Of a DNA stretch of 64,000 nucleotides, positions 43,066 through 52,267 are shown one piece after another. This DNA comes from Nocardioides sp. CER19. Its GTDB lineage: Bacteria > Actinomycetota > Actinomycetes > Propionibacteriales > Nocardioidaceae. A program made the translations under genes and the position numbers. The stretch's first letter is position 1. The number at the start of each line of letters is the position of its first letter. Below the pieces are notes generated by a model. It made no database searches, was not told the origin of the DNA, and saw nothing but the letters and a program-made list of their open reading frames with translations. The DNA lies in NCBI RefSeq assembly GCF_029846275.1, contig NZ_JARVWS010000001.1, forward strand, positions 310,001-374,000, given 5' to 3'.

Positions 43066-44105
43066 CCCAAGGAGCCGCCGCGGCGCGCAACGAGCGGACA
43101 CCGGTCATGGCCGACGTCGCCCGCCTCGCCGGCGTGTCGCACCAGACCGTCTCCCGCGTGGTCAACGGCCAGGACAACCTGCGTCCCGAGACCCGCGAGC
43201 GGGTGCTCGACGCGATCAAGAAGCTCGGCTACCGGCCCAACACGGCCGCCCGGGCACTCGCCAGCCGTCGCTCCGGAACCATCGGCGTCATCGGGTCGAA
43301 GACCGGCTTCTGGGGACCCAGCAGCATCCACCGCACCGTGCAGGCGGCCGGCCGCGAGGCCGGCTACTTCGTCAGCGCCGTCAACCTGCAGAGCCTGACC
43401 CGCGCGGAGTTCGTCGACGCGATCGAGCACCTGCGCTCGCAGCACGTCGAGGGCATCGTCCTCATCGCGGCGACCGACGAGGCCATCGAGGTGGCCCGCG
43501 CCCAGGAGGACGTCCCGGTCGTCGTCGTCGAGGGCGACCCGGGCAAGACCCGGTGGACCGTGGGCGTCGACCAGACCGCCGGCGCGGAGCTGGCGACCCG
43601 TCACCTCATCGAGCTCGGCCACTCCGAGATCGTCCACGTCGGCGGCCCGCAGGCGTGGGCCGAGGCCCGCGCCCGGCTGCAGGGTTGGCAGAACGCCATG
43701 TACGCCGCCGGGCTGCGGCCCTCCCGCCAGGTCGAGGGTGACTGGTCGGCCCGCAGCGGCTACGAGCTCGGGCTCGAGATCGCCGAGCGGCGGGAGGTGA
43801 CGGCGGTGTTCTGCGCCAACGACCAGATGGCCCTCGGTCTGCTCCGGGCGATGGGGGAGACCGGTCGCTCGGTCCCCGGCGACGTGAGCGTGGTCGGGTT
43901 CGACGACATCCCCGAGGCGGCGTACCTGCTGCCGCCGTTGACCACCGTGCAGCAGGACTTCGCCGCCGTGGGCCACCGCGCGATCGGCACGCTGCGCGCC
44001 GCCCTCGAGGGCGAGGCGGCGCCCGAGCCGCTGATCAGCCCGGCGCTGGTCGTCCGCGCGAGCAGCGCCTCCCCCGGAACCGCACGACAGAGGAGCCGCG
44101 CATGA
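43062..44105 (+). CDS. Second LacI-family regulator, inside the arabinose operon
   Basis: The 347-residue protein has a LacI DNA-binding head (MADVARLAGVSHQTVSRVVN) and an effector domain ending in DVSVVGFDDIPEAAYLLPPLTTVQQ. It begins on the permease stop (ATGA) and its stop overlaps the araB start. Position among arabinose genes suggests it is the pathway-specific regulator sensing arabinose or an intermediate. It is a paralogue of the regulator at 37029-38057. Confidence 0.9.
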   Translation: MTQGAAAARNERTPVMADVARLAGVSHQTVSRVVNGQDNLRPETRERVLDAIKKLGYRPNTAARALASRRSGTIGVIGSKTGFWGPSSIHRTVQAAGREAGYFVSAVNLQSLTRAEFVDAIEHLRSQHVEGIVLIAATDEAIEVARAQEDVPVVVVEGDPGKTRWTVGVDQTAGAELATRHLIELGHSEIVHVGGPQAWAEARARLQGWQNAMYAAGLRPSRQVEGDWSARSGYELGLEIAERREVTAVFCANDQMALGLLRAMGETGRSVPGDVSVVGFDDIPEAAYLLPPLTTVQQDFAAVGHRAIGTLRAALEGEAAPEPLISPALVVRASSASPGTARQRSRA

Positions 44106-45781
44106 GCGCCGAGGAGCAGTACACCGTCGGAGTCGACTTCGGGACGCTGTCCGGGCGCGCCGTCGTCGTCCGCGTCTCGGACGGCGCCGAGCTGGGCGCG
44201 GCGGTGCACCCCTTCGCCCACGGTGTCGTCGACGACCGGCTGCCGGCGACGGGCGCCCGGCTGGCGCCGGAGTGGGCGCTGCAGGTGCCCGAGGACTACC
44301 GGGAGGTGCTCCGCACGGCCGTGCCGGCCGCGGTCGCGGCGGCCGGCATCGACCCCGCGCGCGTGATCGGCATCGCCACCGACTTCACCGCCTGCACGAT
44401 GGTCCCGACGCTCGCCGACGGGACGCCGCTCTGTGAGCTCGAGGAGTACGCCGACCGGCCGCACGCCTACGTGAAGCTCTGGAAGCACCACGCGGCCCAA
44501 CGCCAGGCCGACCGGATCAACCGGCTCGCCCGGGAGCGGGCCGAGACCTGGCTCCCCCGCTACGGAGGGCTGATCTCCTCGGAGTGGGAGTTCGCCAAGG
44601 GGCTGCAGCTCTTCGAGGAGGACCGCCAGCTCTACGACCGCATGGACCACTGGGTCGAGGCCGCCGACTGGATCGTGTGGCAGCTGTGCGGCCGCTACGT
44701 CCGCAACGCCTGCACGGCCGGCTACAAGGGCATCCTCCAGGACGGCCGCTACCCGTCGCGCGAGTTCCTCGAGAAGCTGGCTCCCGGCTTCGGTCGGTTC
44801 GTGACCGACAAGCTCGGGCACGAGATCGGCCAGCTCGGGCAGGCCGCGGGTCGGCTCACCGCCGAGGCGGCCGCCTGGACCGGACTGCCCGAGGGCATCG
44901 CGGTCGCGGTGGGCAACGTCGACGCGCACGTGACCGCACCCGCCGCCCAAGCCGTCGAGGCGGGCCAGATGGTCGCGATCATGGGCACCTCCACCTGCCA
45001 CGTCATGAACGGCGACGTGCTGCGCGAGGTGCCGGGCATGTGCGGCGTCGTCGACGGCGGCATCGTCGCCGGTAAGTGGGGCTACGAGGCGGGGCAGAGC
45101 GGCGTCGGCGACATCTTCGGGTGGTTCGTCGACACCTCGCTCCCGCCGGCCTACCACCAGGCGGCGGCCGCCGCCGGCGAGTCGCTGCACGAGCACCTCA
45201 CCCGGCTGGCCGGGCAGCAGCCGGTGGGCGAGCACGGGCTGGTCGCCCTCGACTGGCACAGCGGCAACCGCTCGGTCCTCGTCGACCACGAGCTGTCCGG
45301 ACTCGTCGTCGGGCAGACGCTGGCCACCCGCCCCGAGGACACCTACCGCGCGCTGCTCGAGGCCACTGCGTTCGGCACGCGGGTCATCGTCGAGACGTTC
45401 GCCGACAGCGGCGTCCCGGTGCGGGAGCTCGTCATCGCCGGGGGCCTGGCGAAGAACGCGCTGCTCATGCAGATCTACGCCGACGTCACGCGGCTGCCGT
45501 TGTCGATCATCGACTCCGAGCAGGGGCCCGCGCTCGGGTCGGCCATCCACGCCGCCGTGGCAGCGGGCGCCTACCCGGACGTGCCGACCGCCGCGAAGAG
45601 CATGGGCAAGGTCCGCCGGCACGTCTTCCTCCCCGACGAGCAGCGCGCGCAGACCTACGACGCGCTGTTCGACGTCTACCTCGAGCTGCACGACCACCTC
45701 GGTCGGCGTACGCGGGTGATGCGCCGGCTCAAGGCGATCCGGCGCGAGGCGCTGGCCGACCGTTCCGAGGGGGCGCGATGA
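44102..45781 (+). CDS. araB: L-ribulokinase
   Basis: The 559-residue FGGY kinase has GVDFGTLSGRAVVV at the N-terminus, GIATDFTACTMVP, WEAADWIVWQLCG-like VEAADWIVW, MGTSTCHVMNG, and VIAGGLAKNALLMQIYADVT, which are the AraB hallmarks. It phosphorylates L-ribulose to L-ribulose 5-phosphate, the second step of L-arabinose use. It overlaps the LacI gene before it and araD after it. Confidence 0.95.
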   Translation: MSAEEQYTVGVDFGTLSGRAVVVRVSDGAELGAAVHPFAHGVVDDRLPATGARLAPEWALQVPEDYREVLRTAVPAAVAAAGIDPARVIGIATDFTACTMVPTLADGTPLCELEEYADRPHAYVKLWKHHAAQRQADRINRLARERAETWLPRYGGLISSEWEFAKGLQLFEEDRQLYDRMDHWVEAADWIVWQLCGRYVRNACTAGYKGILQDGRYPSREFLEKLAPGFGRFVTDKLGHEIGQLGQAAGRLTAEAAAWTGLPEGIAVAVGNVDAHVTAPAAQAVEAGQMVAIMGTSTCHVMNGDVLREVPGMCGVVDGGIVAGKWGYEAGQSGVGDIFGWFVDTSLPPAYHQAAAAAGESLHEHLTRLAGQQPVGEHGLVALDWHSGNRSVLVDHELSGLVVGQTLATRPEDTYRALLEATAFGTRVIVETFADSGVPVRELVIAGGLAKNALLMQIYADVTRLPLSIIDSEQGPALGSAIHAAVAAGAYPDVPTAAKSMGKVRRHVFLPDEQRAQTYDALFDVYLELHDHLGRRTRVMRRLKAIRREALADRSEGAR

Positions 45782-46455
45782 CCGTCGTGGCCGACGTCCG
45801 GGAGACGGTCGAGGCGCTCCGGCGCGAGGTGTGCGCGCTGCACGCCCACCTGCCGGCGTACGGCCTGGTGGTGTGGACGGCGGGCAACGTCTCGGCGCGC
45901 GTGCCCGGGCATGACCTGCTGGTGATCAAGCCGAGCGGCGTGGCCTACGACGAGCTGACGCCTGCGAACATGGTCGTCTGCGACCTCGATGGGCGCGTGG
46001 TCGAGGGCGAGCACGCGCCGTCGTCGGACACCGAGGCGCAGGCCTACGTCTACCGCCACCTGCCGCGCGTGGGCGGCGTCGTGCACACCCACTCGCCGTA
46101 CGCCGTGGCGTGGGCGGCCCGCGCCGAGCCGATCCCGTGCGTGACGACGATGTGCGCCGACGAGTTCGGCGGGGACATCCCGCTGGGTCCGTTCGCGATC
46201 ATCGGCGACGACTCGATCGGCCGCGGCATCGTGGAGACGCTGAGCGGGTCGCGGTCCTCGGCCGTGCTGATGCAGAACCACGGCGTGTTCACCATCGGCC
46301 CGACCGCCAAGGCGGCGGTCAAGGCGGCGGTGTTGTGCGAAGAGGTCGCCCGCACGGTTCACCTCGCCCGCCAGCTCGGCGAGCCGGTGCGGATCGCGAA
46401 GCGCGACGTCGACTCCCTCTTCGACCGCTACCAGAACGTCTACGGCCAGCGCTGA
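45778..46455 (+). CDS. araD: L-ribulose-5-phosphate 4-epimerase
   Basis: The 225-residue class II aldolase-fold protein has [38 protein letters not shown] with the zinc-binding His pair, and [12 protein letters not shown] with the third. It converts L-ribulose 5-phosphate to D-xylulose 5-phosphate, the last step into the pentose phosphate pathway. The ATG overlaps the araB stop. Length is typical. Confidence 0.94.
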   Translation: MTVVADVRETVEALRREVCALHAHLPAYGLVVWTAGNVSARVPGHDLLVIKPSGVAYDELTPANMVVCDLDGRVVEGEHAPSSDTEAQAYVYRHLPRVGGVVHTHSPYAVAWAARAEPIPCVTTMCADEFGGDIPLGPFAIIGDDSIGRGIVETLSGSRSSAVLMQNHGVFTIGPTAKAAVKAAVLCEEVARTVHLARQLGEPVRIAKRDVDSLFDRYQNVYGQR

Positions 46456-46481
46456 CCGCGCCCCGACCTCGAAAGGACACC

Positions 46482-47990
46482 ATGTCTGCCACCTCCGCCA
46501 CTCACGAGGTCTGGTTCCTCACCGGCAGCCAGGCCCTCTACGGACCCGACACGCTCGCGCAGGTCGCCGAGCAGTCGCAGGCAGTGGTCAAGCGGTTGGC
46601 CGACACGGGACTGCCGGCAGAGGTCGTGTGGAAGCCGGTCCTGCTCGACGCCGGCGCCATCCACCGGCAGATGCTCGAGGCCAACGCGGACCCGGCCTGC
46701 GTGGGGGTGATCGCGTGGATGCACACGTTCTCCCCGGCGAAGATGTGGATCGCCGGGCTCGATGCGCTGCGCAAGCCGCTGCTGCACCTGCACACCCAGG
46801 CCAACGTCGCGCTGCCGTGGTCGACCATCGACATGGACTTCATGAACCTCAACCAGGCCGCCCACGGTGACCGGGAGTTCGGCTACATCCAGTCCCGCCT
46901 GCAGGTGCCGCGCAAGACGGTCGCCGGCCACGTGGAGTCCGCCGACGTGCAGCGACGCGTCGCGCACTGGGCGCGGGCGGCCCTCGGCGTGGCCGAGCTC
47001 CGCACGCTCAAGCTGGCCCGCTTCGGCGACAACATGCGCGACGTCGCCGTGACCGAGGGCGACAAGGTCGCCGCCCAGCTCCGGTTCGGCGTCTCCGTCA
47101 ACACCTACGGGGTGAACGACCTCGTCGCCGCCGTCGAGGCGGTCGCCGACGCCGACGTGGATCCGCTCGTCGAGGAGTACGCCGACACCTACGCCGTCGC
47201 CCCGGAGCTGCTGCCCGGCGGCGACCGGCACGACTCCCTGCGCGACGGCGCCCGGATCGAGCTGGGCCTGCGGGCCTTCCTCGAGGCCGGAGGGTTCCGG
47301 GCGTTCACCACGAACTTCGAGGACCTCGGTGGGCTGCGTCAGCTCCCCGGCCTGGCCGTGCAGCGACTGATGGCTGAGGGCTACGGCTTCGGCGGCGAGG
47401 GCGACTGGAAGACCTCGGTCCTGCTGCGCGCGAGCAAGGCGATGGCCGCCGGGCTGCCAGGCGGCACGTCGTTCATGGAGGACTACACCTACCACCTGGT
47501 GGCCGGCGAGGAACGGATCCTCGGCGCCCACATGCTCGAGGTCTGCCCCTCGCTGACCACCGCCCGGCCCTCGCTCGAGATCCACCCGCTCTCGATCGGC
47601 GACCGCGACGACCCGGTCCGGCTGCGGTTCGTGGCCGACCCCGGCCCCGGCGTCACGATCGGCCTTGCCGACCTCGGCGACCGGTTCCGGCTGACGGCCA
47701 ACGTCATCGAGGTCGTCGAGCCGGCCGAGGCGCTGCCGAAGCTGCCGGTCGCCTGCGCGGTCTGGAGGCCCGAGCCGTCGCTGGCCACCTCGGCGGAGTC
47801 GTGGCTGGTGGCCGGCGCGCCCCACCACACCGTGCTCACCACCGCCCTCGACCGCGAGGTCTACGAGGACTTCGCCGACATGGTGGCCACCGAGCTGGTC
47901 GTCATCGATGCCTCGACCACGGTGCGCGGCTTCCAGCGCGAGCTGCGCTGGAACGACGCCTACCACCGCCTCACGGGCGGGGCGCGCTGA
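46482..47990 (+). CDS. araA: L-arabinose isomerase
   Basis: The 502-residue protein starts [26 protein letters not shown] broken by the usual araA pattern, has [48 protein letters not shown] in segments, [15 protein letters not shown] and [10 protein letters not shown], all diagnostic of AraA. It isomerises L-arabinose to L-ribulose with a manganese ion. The ATG follows AAAGGA. It ends the arabinose operon. Confidence 0.96.
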   Translation: MSATSATHEVWFLTGSQALYGPDTLAQVAEQSQAVVKRLADTGLPAEVVWKPVLLDAGAIHRQMLEANADPACVGVIAWMHTFSPAKMWIAGLDALRKPLLHLHTQANVALPWSTIDMDFMNLNQAAHGDREFGYIQSRLQVPRKTVAGHVESADVQRRVAHWARAALGVAELRTLKLARFGDNMRDVAVTEGDKVAAQLRFGVSVNTYGVNDLVAAVEAVADADVDPLVEEYADTYAVAPELLPGGDRHDSLRDGARIELGLRAFLEAGGFRAFTTNFEDLGGLRQLPGLAVQRLMAEGYGFGGEGDWKTSVLLRASKAMAAGLPGGTSFMEDYTYHLVAGEERILGAHMLEVCPSLTTARPSLEIHPLSIGDRDDPVRLRFVADPGPGVTIGLADLGDRFRLTANVIEVVEPAEALPKLPVACAVWRPEPSLATSAESWLVAGAPHHTVLTTALDREVYEDFADMVATELVVIDASTTVRGFQRELRWNDAYHRLTGGAR

Positions 47991-47992
47991 CG

Positions 47993-48018
47993 GCGTCTGT
48001 CCGACGGACAACAGACGC
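47993..48018 (+). terminator. Hairpin after araA
   Basis: GCGTCTGT, ten bases, ACAGACGC is a perfect 8-bp stem starting two bases past the araA stop. It lacks a T-run. It may end the arabinose operon. Confidence 0.45.
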
Positions 48019-48082
48019 GTCGGAGGCGCTCCGGCGGCGAAGCAGTCCGTCGTCCTCCTCGGGATGGTCGGCTGACGGCGGT

Positions 48083-49036
48083 TCAGCGCCGATCGGCGTA
48101 GGAGTCCAGCACGGCGACCAGGCGCTCCGCCGTGTCGTCCCCCGCGCCGTGGGCGTCGGCCTCGACGATGTCGAGTGTCGCGTGGGGGACCCGCTCCGCG
48201 ACCTCGTACGCCGACCGGAGCGGCGAGGCGATGTCGAGCCGGCCGCGCAGCAGGTGGGTGGGGATGCCCGCGAGGCGGTCGAGCCGCCCGACGATGGCGT
48301 CGTCGGCCAGGAAGGCGTGGTTGCCGAAGTAGTGGGTCACCAGCCGGGCGAAGCCGAGCCGCAGCCGCGGGTCCAACGAGCGCGGGTGGGGCCGCACCGG
48401 GCCGGTGAGCGTCCCGAGCCGGTCCTCCCACGCGCACCAGGCGCGGGCCGCGCGGTCGCACACCTCGGGGTCGTCCGACATGAGCTGGGCATGGAGGGCG
48501 GCGGGGATGTTGCCGTCCCTCTCGTCGGGGTCGAGCACCGACCGCAGCTCGTCGAACTCCTGGGGATAGACCTCGCCCATGACGTGGGTGAGCCAGTGGA
48601 CGTCCCGTGCCCGGGTGGTGGCGACCGCCCACAGGACCAGCTCGCTCACCCGCTCGGGGTGCGCGACGGCGTAGGCCAGGCCGAGGGTCGACCCCCACGA
48701 CGCCCCGAAGACCAGCCAGCGGTCGACCCCCAGCTGCGTGCGCAGCCGCTCGAGATCGGCGATCAGGTGGGCGGTCGTGTTGTCCTCCAGCGCGCGCCGG
48801 TCGTCACAGGCGTTGGGACGGCTCCGGCCGCAGCCGCGCTGGTCGAGCAGGACGACCCGGTAGCGCTCGGGGTCGAAGAACCCACGCCACCACGGCGTAG
48901 CGCCTGACCCCGGCCCGCCGTGGAGGACCGCCGCCGGCTTGCCCTGCGGGTTGCCACAGACCTCCCAGTAGACGTGGTGCCCGTCGCCGGTGTCGAGGAG
49001 ACCGGCGTCATGGGGCTCGGTGAGGGGGTAGGCCAC
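48083..49036 (-). CDS. pip: Proline iminopeptidase
   Basis: The 317-residue S33 alpha/beta hydrolase has VLHGGPGSGATPWWRGFFDPERYRVV in segments, LLDQRGCGRSRPN, GASWGSTLGLAYA with the nucleophile Ser, LLRGRLDIASPL with the Asp, and ADAHGAG with the His. It removes N-terminal proline from peptides in the cytoplasm. The start is GTG with TACGGT seven bases upstream, so it is probably leaderless. The gene converges with the arabinose operon. Confidence 0.92.
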   Translation of the reverse strand: MAYPLTEPHDAGLLDTGDGHHVYWEVCGNPQGKPAAVLHGGPGSGATPWWRGFFDPERYRVVLLDQRGCGRSRPNACDDRRALEDNTTAHLIADLERLRTQLGVDRWLVFGASWGSTLGLAYAVAHPERVSELVLWAVATTRARDVHWLTHVMGEVYPQEFDELRSVLDPDERDGNIPAALHAQLMSDDPEVCDRAARAWCAWEDRLGTLTGPVRPHPRSLDPRLRLGFARLVTHYFGNHAFLADDAIVGRLDRLAGIPTHLLRGRLDIASPLRSAYEVAERVPHATLDIVEADAHGAGDDTAERLVAVLDSYADRR

Positions 49037-49086
49037 CGCCCGACCGTAGCGATTCCCGGTGCCGTCAGGGGTCTCGCTGGCGTCTG

Positions 49087-49166
49087 TTCGTCGAGGTATG
49101 CAGACGAACCATCACTTCCCCGGCGGAACTCCGCGTGGGAGGTGCGCACTCGGCGGCATACCTCGA
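49087..49166. repeat. Nested inverted repeats between pip and helR
   Basis: TCGAGGTATG at 49091-49100 pairs with CATACCTCGA at 49157-49166 (perfect 10 bp). TTCGTC at 49087-49092 pairs alternatively with GACGAA at 49103-49108. The two structures compete for the same bases, which is a layout seen in regulatory RNA leaders and in protein-binding sites. Confidence 0.5.
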
Positions 49167-49215
49167 TGAACATACCGAGGCCCGGCACCCCTGGCAGGTG
49201 TCCGAGAACAAGAGC

Positions 49216-49234
49216 GGAGGGGCCGCGCCCCTCC
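49216..49234 (+). terminator. Perfect hairpin just upstream of the helR promoter region
   Basis: GGAGGGG, CCGCG, CCCCTCC is a perfect 7-bp stem, 23 bp ahead of the 19-bp palindrome. It may insulate helR from read-through or belong to its leader. Confidence 0.45.
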
Positions 49235-49257
49235 ACTCTCAACGTATAGCGGCCCCT

Positions 49258-49276
49258 GGGTCTTGCCGCAAGACCC
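49258..49276. promoter_or_regulatory. 19-bp perfect palindrome resembling the rifamycin-associated element
   Basis: GGGTCTTGCCGCAAGACCC is a perfect 19-bp dyad, 26 bp before the helR start, with a TATAGC -10-like box eight bases upstream of it. As I recall, the actinobacterial rifamycin-associated element is a 19-bp inverted repeat with a CTTGC/GCAAG core, found before rifamycin-resistance genes including helR. This predicts rifamycin induction. Confidence 0.7.
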
Positions 49277-49302
49277 TGGTCGAGGGGAAGAATCCAGCGA
49301 TC

Positions 49303-51489
49303 GTGAGCACTCCTCGACCCGCCGGCGCCTTCCGTCTCGACGCCCATCCGCAGAAGGCCGACCCGGCCCTCATCGCCGACGACGAGCGCCACTTCGCGGC
49401 CATCACCGAGAGCCTGCAGCAGACGGTCGGCCATCTCGAGAGGCGCCTGGACGAGGAGCGGCGCAAGGGCGGCGGTCGCATCGGGCAGGCGGCGATGGAC
49501 CGCGACCTGGAGATCCACCGGCTGACGCAACGGCTGCGCACGTTGCGGCGCTTCAGTCTCGAGCTGTGCCTCGGCCGGATCGTGGTGGCCGGCGATCCCG
49601 AGCCCGTCTACATCGGACGGCTCGGGCTCACCGACCCACGCGACCCCGAGGGACGGCTGCTCGTCGACTGGCGCTCGCCGGCGGCCGAGCCGTTCTTCGC
49701 GGCGACCCACGCGAACCCGATGGGGCTGCTCAGCCGCCGCCGCTACCGGTGGGTGGGCGGCCGGATCACCGACTACTGGGACGAGGTCTTCGATCCCGAG
49801 GGACTCGAGGGGTACGCCGCCCTCGACGACCAGTCGGCGTTCATCGCCAGCCTCGGCACCAGCCGGTCACCGCGCATGCGGGACGTTCTCGGCACGATCC
49901 AGGCGGACCAGGACGCGATCATCCGCGCCGGCTCGCGCGGTGCGCTCGTCGTCGACGGCGGGCCCGGCACCGGCAAGACGGTCGTCGCCCTGCACCGCAC
50001 CGCCTATCTCCTGTACGCCGACCCGCGACTCGGCCACCGGCGCGGCGGCGTGCTCTTCGTCGGACCGCACCAGCCCTACCTCGCCTACGTGTCCGACGTG
50101 CTCCCCAGCCTCGGCGAGGAGGGCGTCCAGACCTGCACGCTGCGCGACCTGGTGCCCGAGGGGGTGGCGGCCGGGCCCGAGACCGACGCCGACGTCGCCC
50201 GGCTCAAGGCAGACGCGCGGATGGTCGACGCGATCGAGCCCGCCGTACGGCTCTACGAGGAGCTGCCCACCCAGGGCTCGGAGGTCGAGACCCCGTGGGG
50301 CGATGTGTGGCTCAGCTCCACCGACTGGGCCGAGGCCTTCGACGCCGCCGACCCCGCCGCGCCGCACAACGAGGTGCGCGACGACATCTGGGAGGCGCTG
50401 GTCACGATCCTGGCCGACAAGCTCGAGGACGACCTACCGCTCGAGCAGGTGCGCCGGGCACTGGCGGGCAACGCCGGGCTCCGGAGCGCGCTCGACAAGG
50501 CGTGGACGATCATCGACCCGGCCGACCTGGTCGGCGACCTGTGGACGGTGCCGGCGTTCCTCCGCCACTGCGCGCCCTGGCTCGAGCCCGACGAGGTGAG
50601 GCTGCTCCAACGCCCCGACGGTCAGGGCTGGACCGAGGCGGACCTGCCGGTGCTCGACGCGGCCCGGCTGCGGCTCGGCGACCCCGACGCGTCCCGCCGC
50701 CGGCAGCGGCGCGAGGCCGTCCTCGCCGCCGAGCGGGAGGAGCGGGCCAAGGTGGTCGACCACCTGATCGAGACCGACGACTCCGAGATGCACCTGATGT
50801 CGATGCTGCGCGGCGCCGACCTCCAGGGCGCGCTGGACGACAGCGCCGCCGTGCCGGCCGCCGACCCCGACCTGCTGGCCGGCCCGTTCGCGCACATCGT
50901 CGTCGACGAGGCGCAGGAGCTGACCGACGCTCAGTGGCGGATGCTGCTCCGGCGCTGCCCGTCGCGCAGTCTCACGATCGTGGGCGATCGCGCCCAGGCC
51001 CGGCACGGCTTCACCGAGTCGTGGCAGGAGCGGCTGGGCCGGGTCGACCTCGACCACGTCACGATGGCCTCGCTCACCATCAACTACCGGACGCCGGAGG
51101 AGGTCATGGCCGAGGCCGAGCCGGTCATCAGGGCCGCGCTGCCGGACGCCAACGTCCCCACCTCGGTGCGCAGCACCGGCGTCCCGGTGCGGCACGGAAG
51201 TCCGGCGGAGCTGGACGGGATCCTCGGGAGCTGGCTCGACGCGCACGCCGAGGGCATCGCCTGCGTCATCGCCGCCGGGCCGCTCGACCCCTCTGCGGAC
51301 GCCCGCGTCCGCCGGCTCACCCCCGAGCTCGCGAAAGGGCTCGAGTTCGACCTCGTCGTCCTGGTCGAGCCGGAGACGTTCGGCACCGGGATCGAGGGTG
51401 CCGTCGACCGCTACGTCGCGATGACGCGCGCCACCCAGGAGCTCGTCATCCTCACGGCTCCGGTAGAACAACGCCATGGAGACGACTGA
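49303..51489 (+). CDS. helR: HelR-type RNA polymerase recycling ATPase
   Basis: The 728-residue UvrD-like protein follows the HelD/HelR layout: an N-terminal coiled segment (KADPALIADDERHFAAITESL, then RLDEERRK) that reaches into RNA polymerase, a 1A domain with Walker A GGPGTGKTVVAL (about residue 219), an inserted arm, Walker B IVVDEAQELTDAQW (about 533), and a C-terminal RYVAMTRATQELVIL. HelR displaces rifamycin from RNA polymerase and recycles stalled complexes. The GTG at 49303 is the best start; sequence before it is part of the palindrome-bearing leader. A rifamycin-associated-like element lies just upstream. Confidence 0.9.
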   Translation: MSTPRPAGAFRLDAHPQKADPALIADDERHFAAITESLQQTVGHLERRLDEERRKGGGRIGQAAMDRDLEIHRLTQRLRTLRRFSLELCLGRIVVAGDPEPVYIGRLGLTDPRDPEGRLLVDWRSPAAEPFFAATHANPMGLLSRRRYRWVGGRITDYWDEVFDPEGLEGYAALDDQSAFIASLGTSRSPRMRDVLGTIQADQDAIIRAGSRGALVVDGGPGTGKTVVALHRTAYLLYADPRLGHRRGGVLFVGPHQPYLAYVSDVLPSLGEEGVQTCTLRDLVPEGVAAGPETDADVARLKADARMVDAIEPAVRLYEELPTQGSEVETPWGDVWLSSTDWAEAFDAADPAAPHNEVRDDIWEALVTILADKLEDDLPLEQVRRALAGNAGLRSALDKAWTIIDPADLVGDLWTVPAFLRHCAPWLEPDEVRLLQRPDGQGWTEADLPVLDAARLRLGDPDASRRRQRREAVLAAEREERAKVVDHLIETDDSEMHLMSMLRGADLQGALDDSAAVPAADPDLLAGPFAHIVVDEAQELTDAQWRMLLRRCPSRSLTIVGDRAQARHGFTESWQERLGRVDLDHVTMASLTINYRTPEEVMAEAEPVIRAALPDANVPTSVRSTGVPVRHGSPAELDGILGSWLDAHAEGIACVIAAGPLDPSADARVRRLTPELAKGLEFDLVVLVEPETFGTGIEGAVDRYVAMTRATQELVILTAPVEQRHGDD

Positions 51490-52267
51490 CGTCGACGTCG
51501 CGCTCGCCGCGGCCGCGGCCGGCGCCGAGGTGGTGCGACGGATGTACGGCGCCGACCTGGCCCACCTGGAGAAGTCGCCGACCGACTTCGCGACCGAGGC
51601 GGACCTCGCCTCGGAGCGGGCGATCCGCGACGTGATCGTCGCGGCCCGCCCGGGCGACACGTTCGAGGGCGAGGAGACGGGAGAGACCACCGGCGTCACC
51701 GACCGGCGCTGGCTGGTCGACCCGCTCTGCGGGACCCTCAACTTCGCCGCTCGTACGCCGCTCGCGGCGGTCAACGTCGCGCTCGTGACGCCGGACGGGG
51801 TGGCCGCGGCCGCGTCCGTCGACCCGATCGCCGACGAGCAGTTCTGGACCGACGGCAGCGGCGCCTGGGTCCGCCACGCGGGCGCCGACCGCGCGCTCGT
51901 CCCCTCGGCCAGGTCGCTGGTCGTCGACGTCAACTGCGACGGCAAGCGGGACACCGAGTTCCTGGGTGCGCAGCTGATCGCCGATCCGGCTTTCCGCGAG
52001 GTCTTCGCACCACGCGTCCTCTCGACGACGCTGGCGGTCGCCTGGGTTGCCGACGGTCGCCGGGCGGCGTACGTCACCGACGGCCGGCTCGACGGCAGCG
52101 TCCACTTCACGCCGGGGATCGCGCTGTGCCAGGCCGCCGGCTGCGTCGTCACCGACCTCGCCGGCGACCCCGTCCACACGGGCCGCGGCCTCATCGCGGC
52201 CGCCGACGAGGCGACCCACGCGCGTCTGCTCGCGCTCGTGGCTCCCCACCTCGAGCGGCTCGGCTAG
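51476..52267 (+). CDS. Inositol-monophosphatase-like protein with Asp-to-Cys change in the metal site
   Basis: The 263-residue protein fits the IMPase/histidinol-phosphatase family: KSPTDFATEADLASERAI, DTFEGEETGE, and WLVDPLCGTLNF. In active members the last motif reads DP(I/L)DGT; here Asp82 is kept but the second Asp is Cys85. The C-terminal GCVVTDLAGDPV region is otherwise normal. It overlaps the helR end by 14 bp, so it is probably co-transcribed with it. It may have altered metal use or be inactive. Confidence 0.85.
   Translation: METTDVDVALAAAAAGAEVVRRMYGADLAHLEKSPTDFATEADLASERAIRDVIVAARPGDTFEGEETGETTGVTDRRWLVDPLCGTLNFAARTPLAAVNVALVTPDGVAAAASVDPIADEQFWTDGSGAWVRHAGADRALVPSARSLVVDVNCDGKRDTEFLGAQLIADPAFREVFAPRVLSTTLAVAWVADGRRAAYVTDGRLDGSVHFTPGIALCQAAGCVVTDLAGDPVHTGRGLIAAADEATHARLLALVAPHLERLG

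Noticed and set aside
48000..48080. A small gene between araA and pip
   Set aside because: No frame with a ribosome binding site or coding bias; only the hairpin at 47993-48018 stands out.
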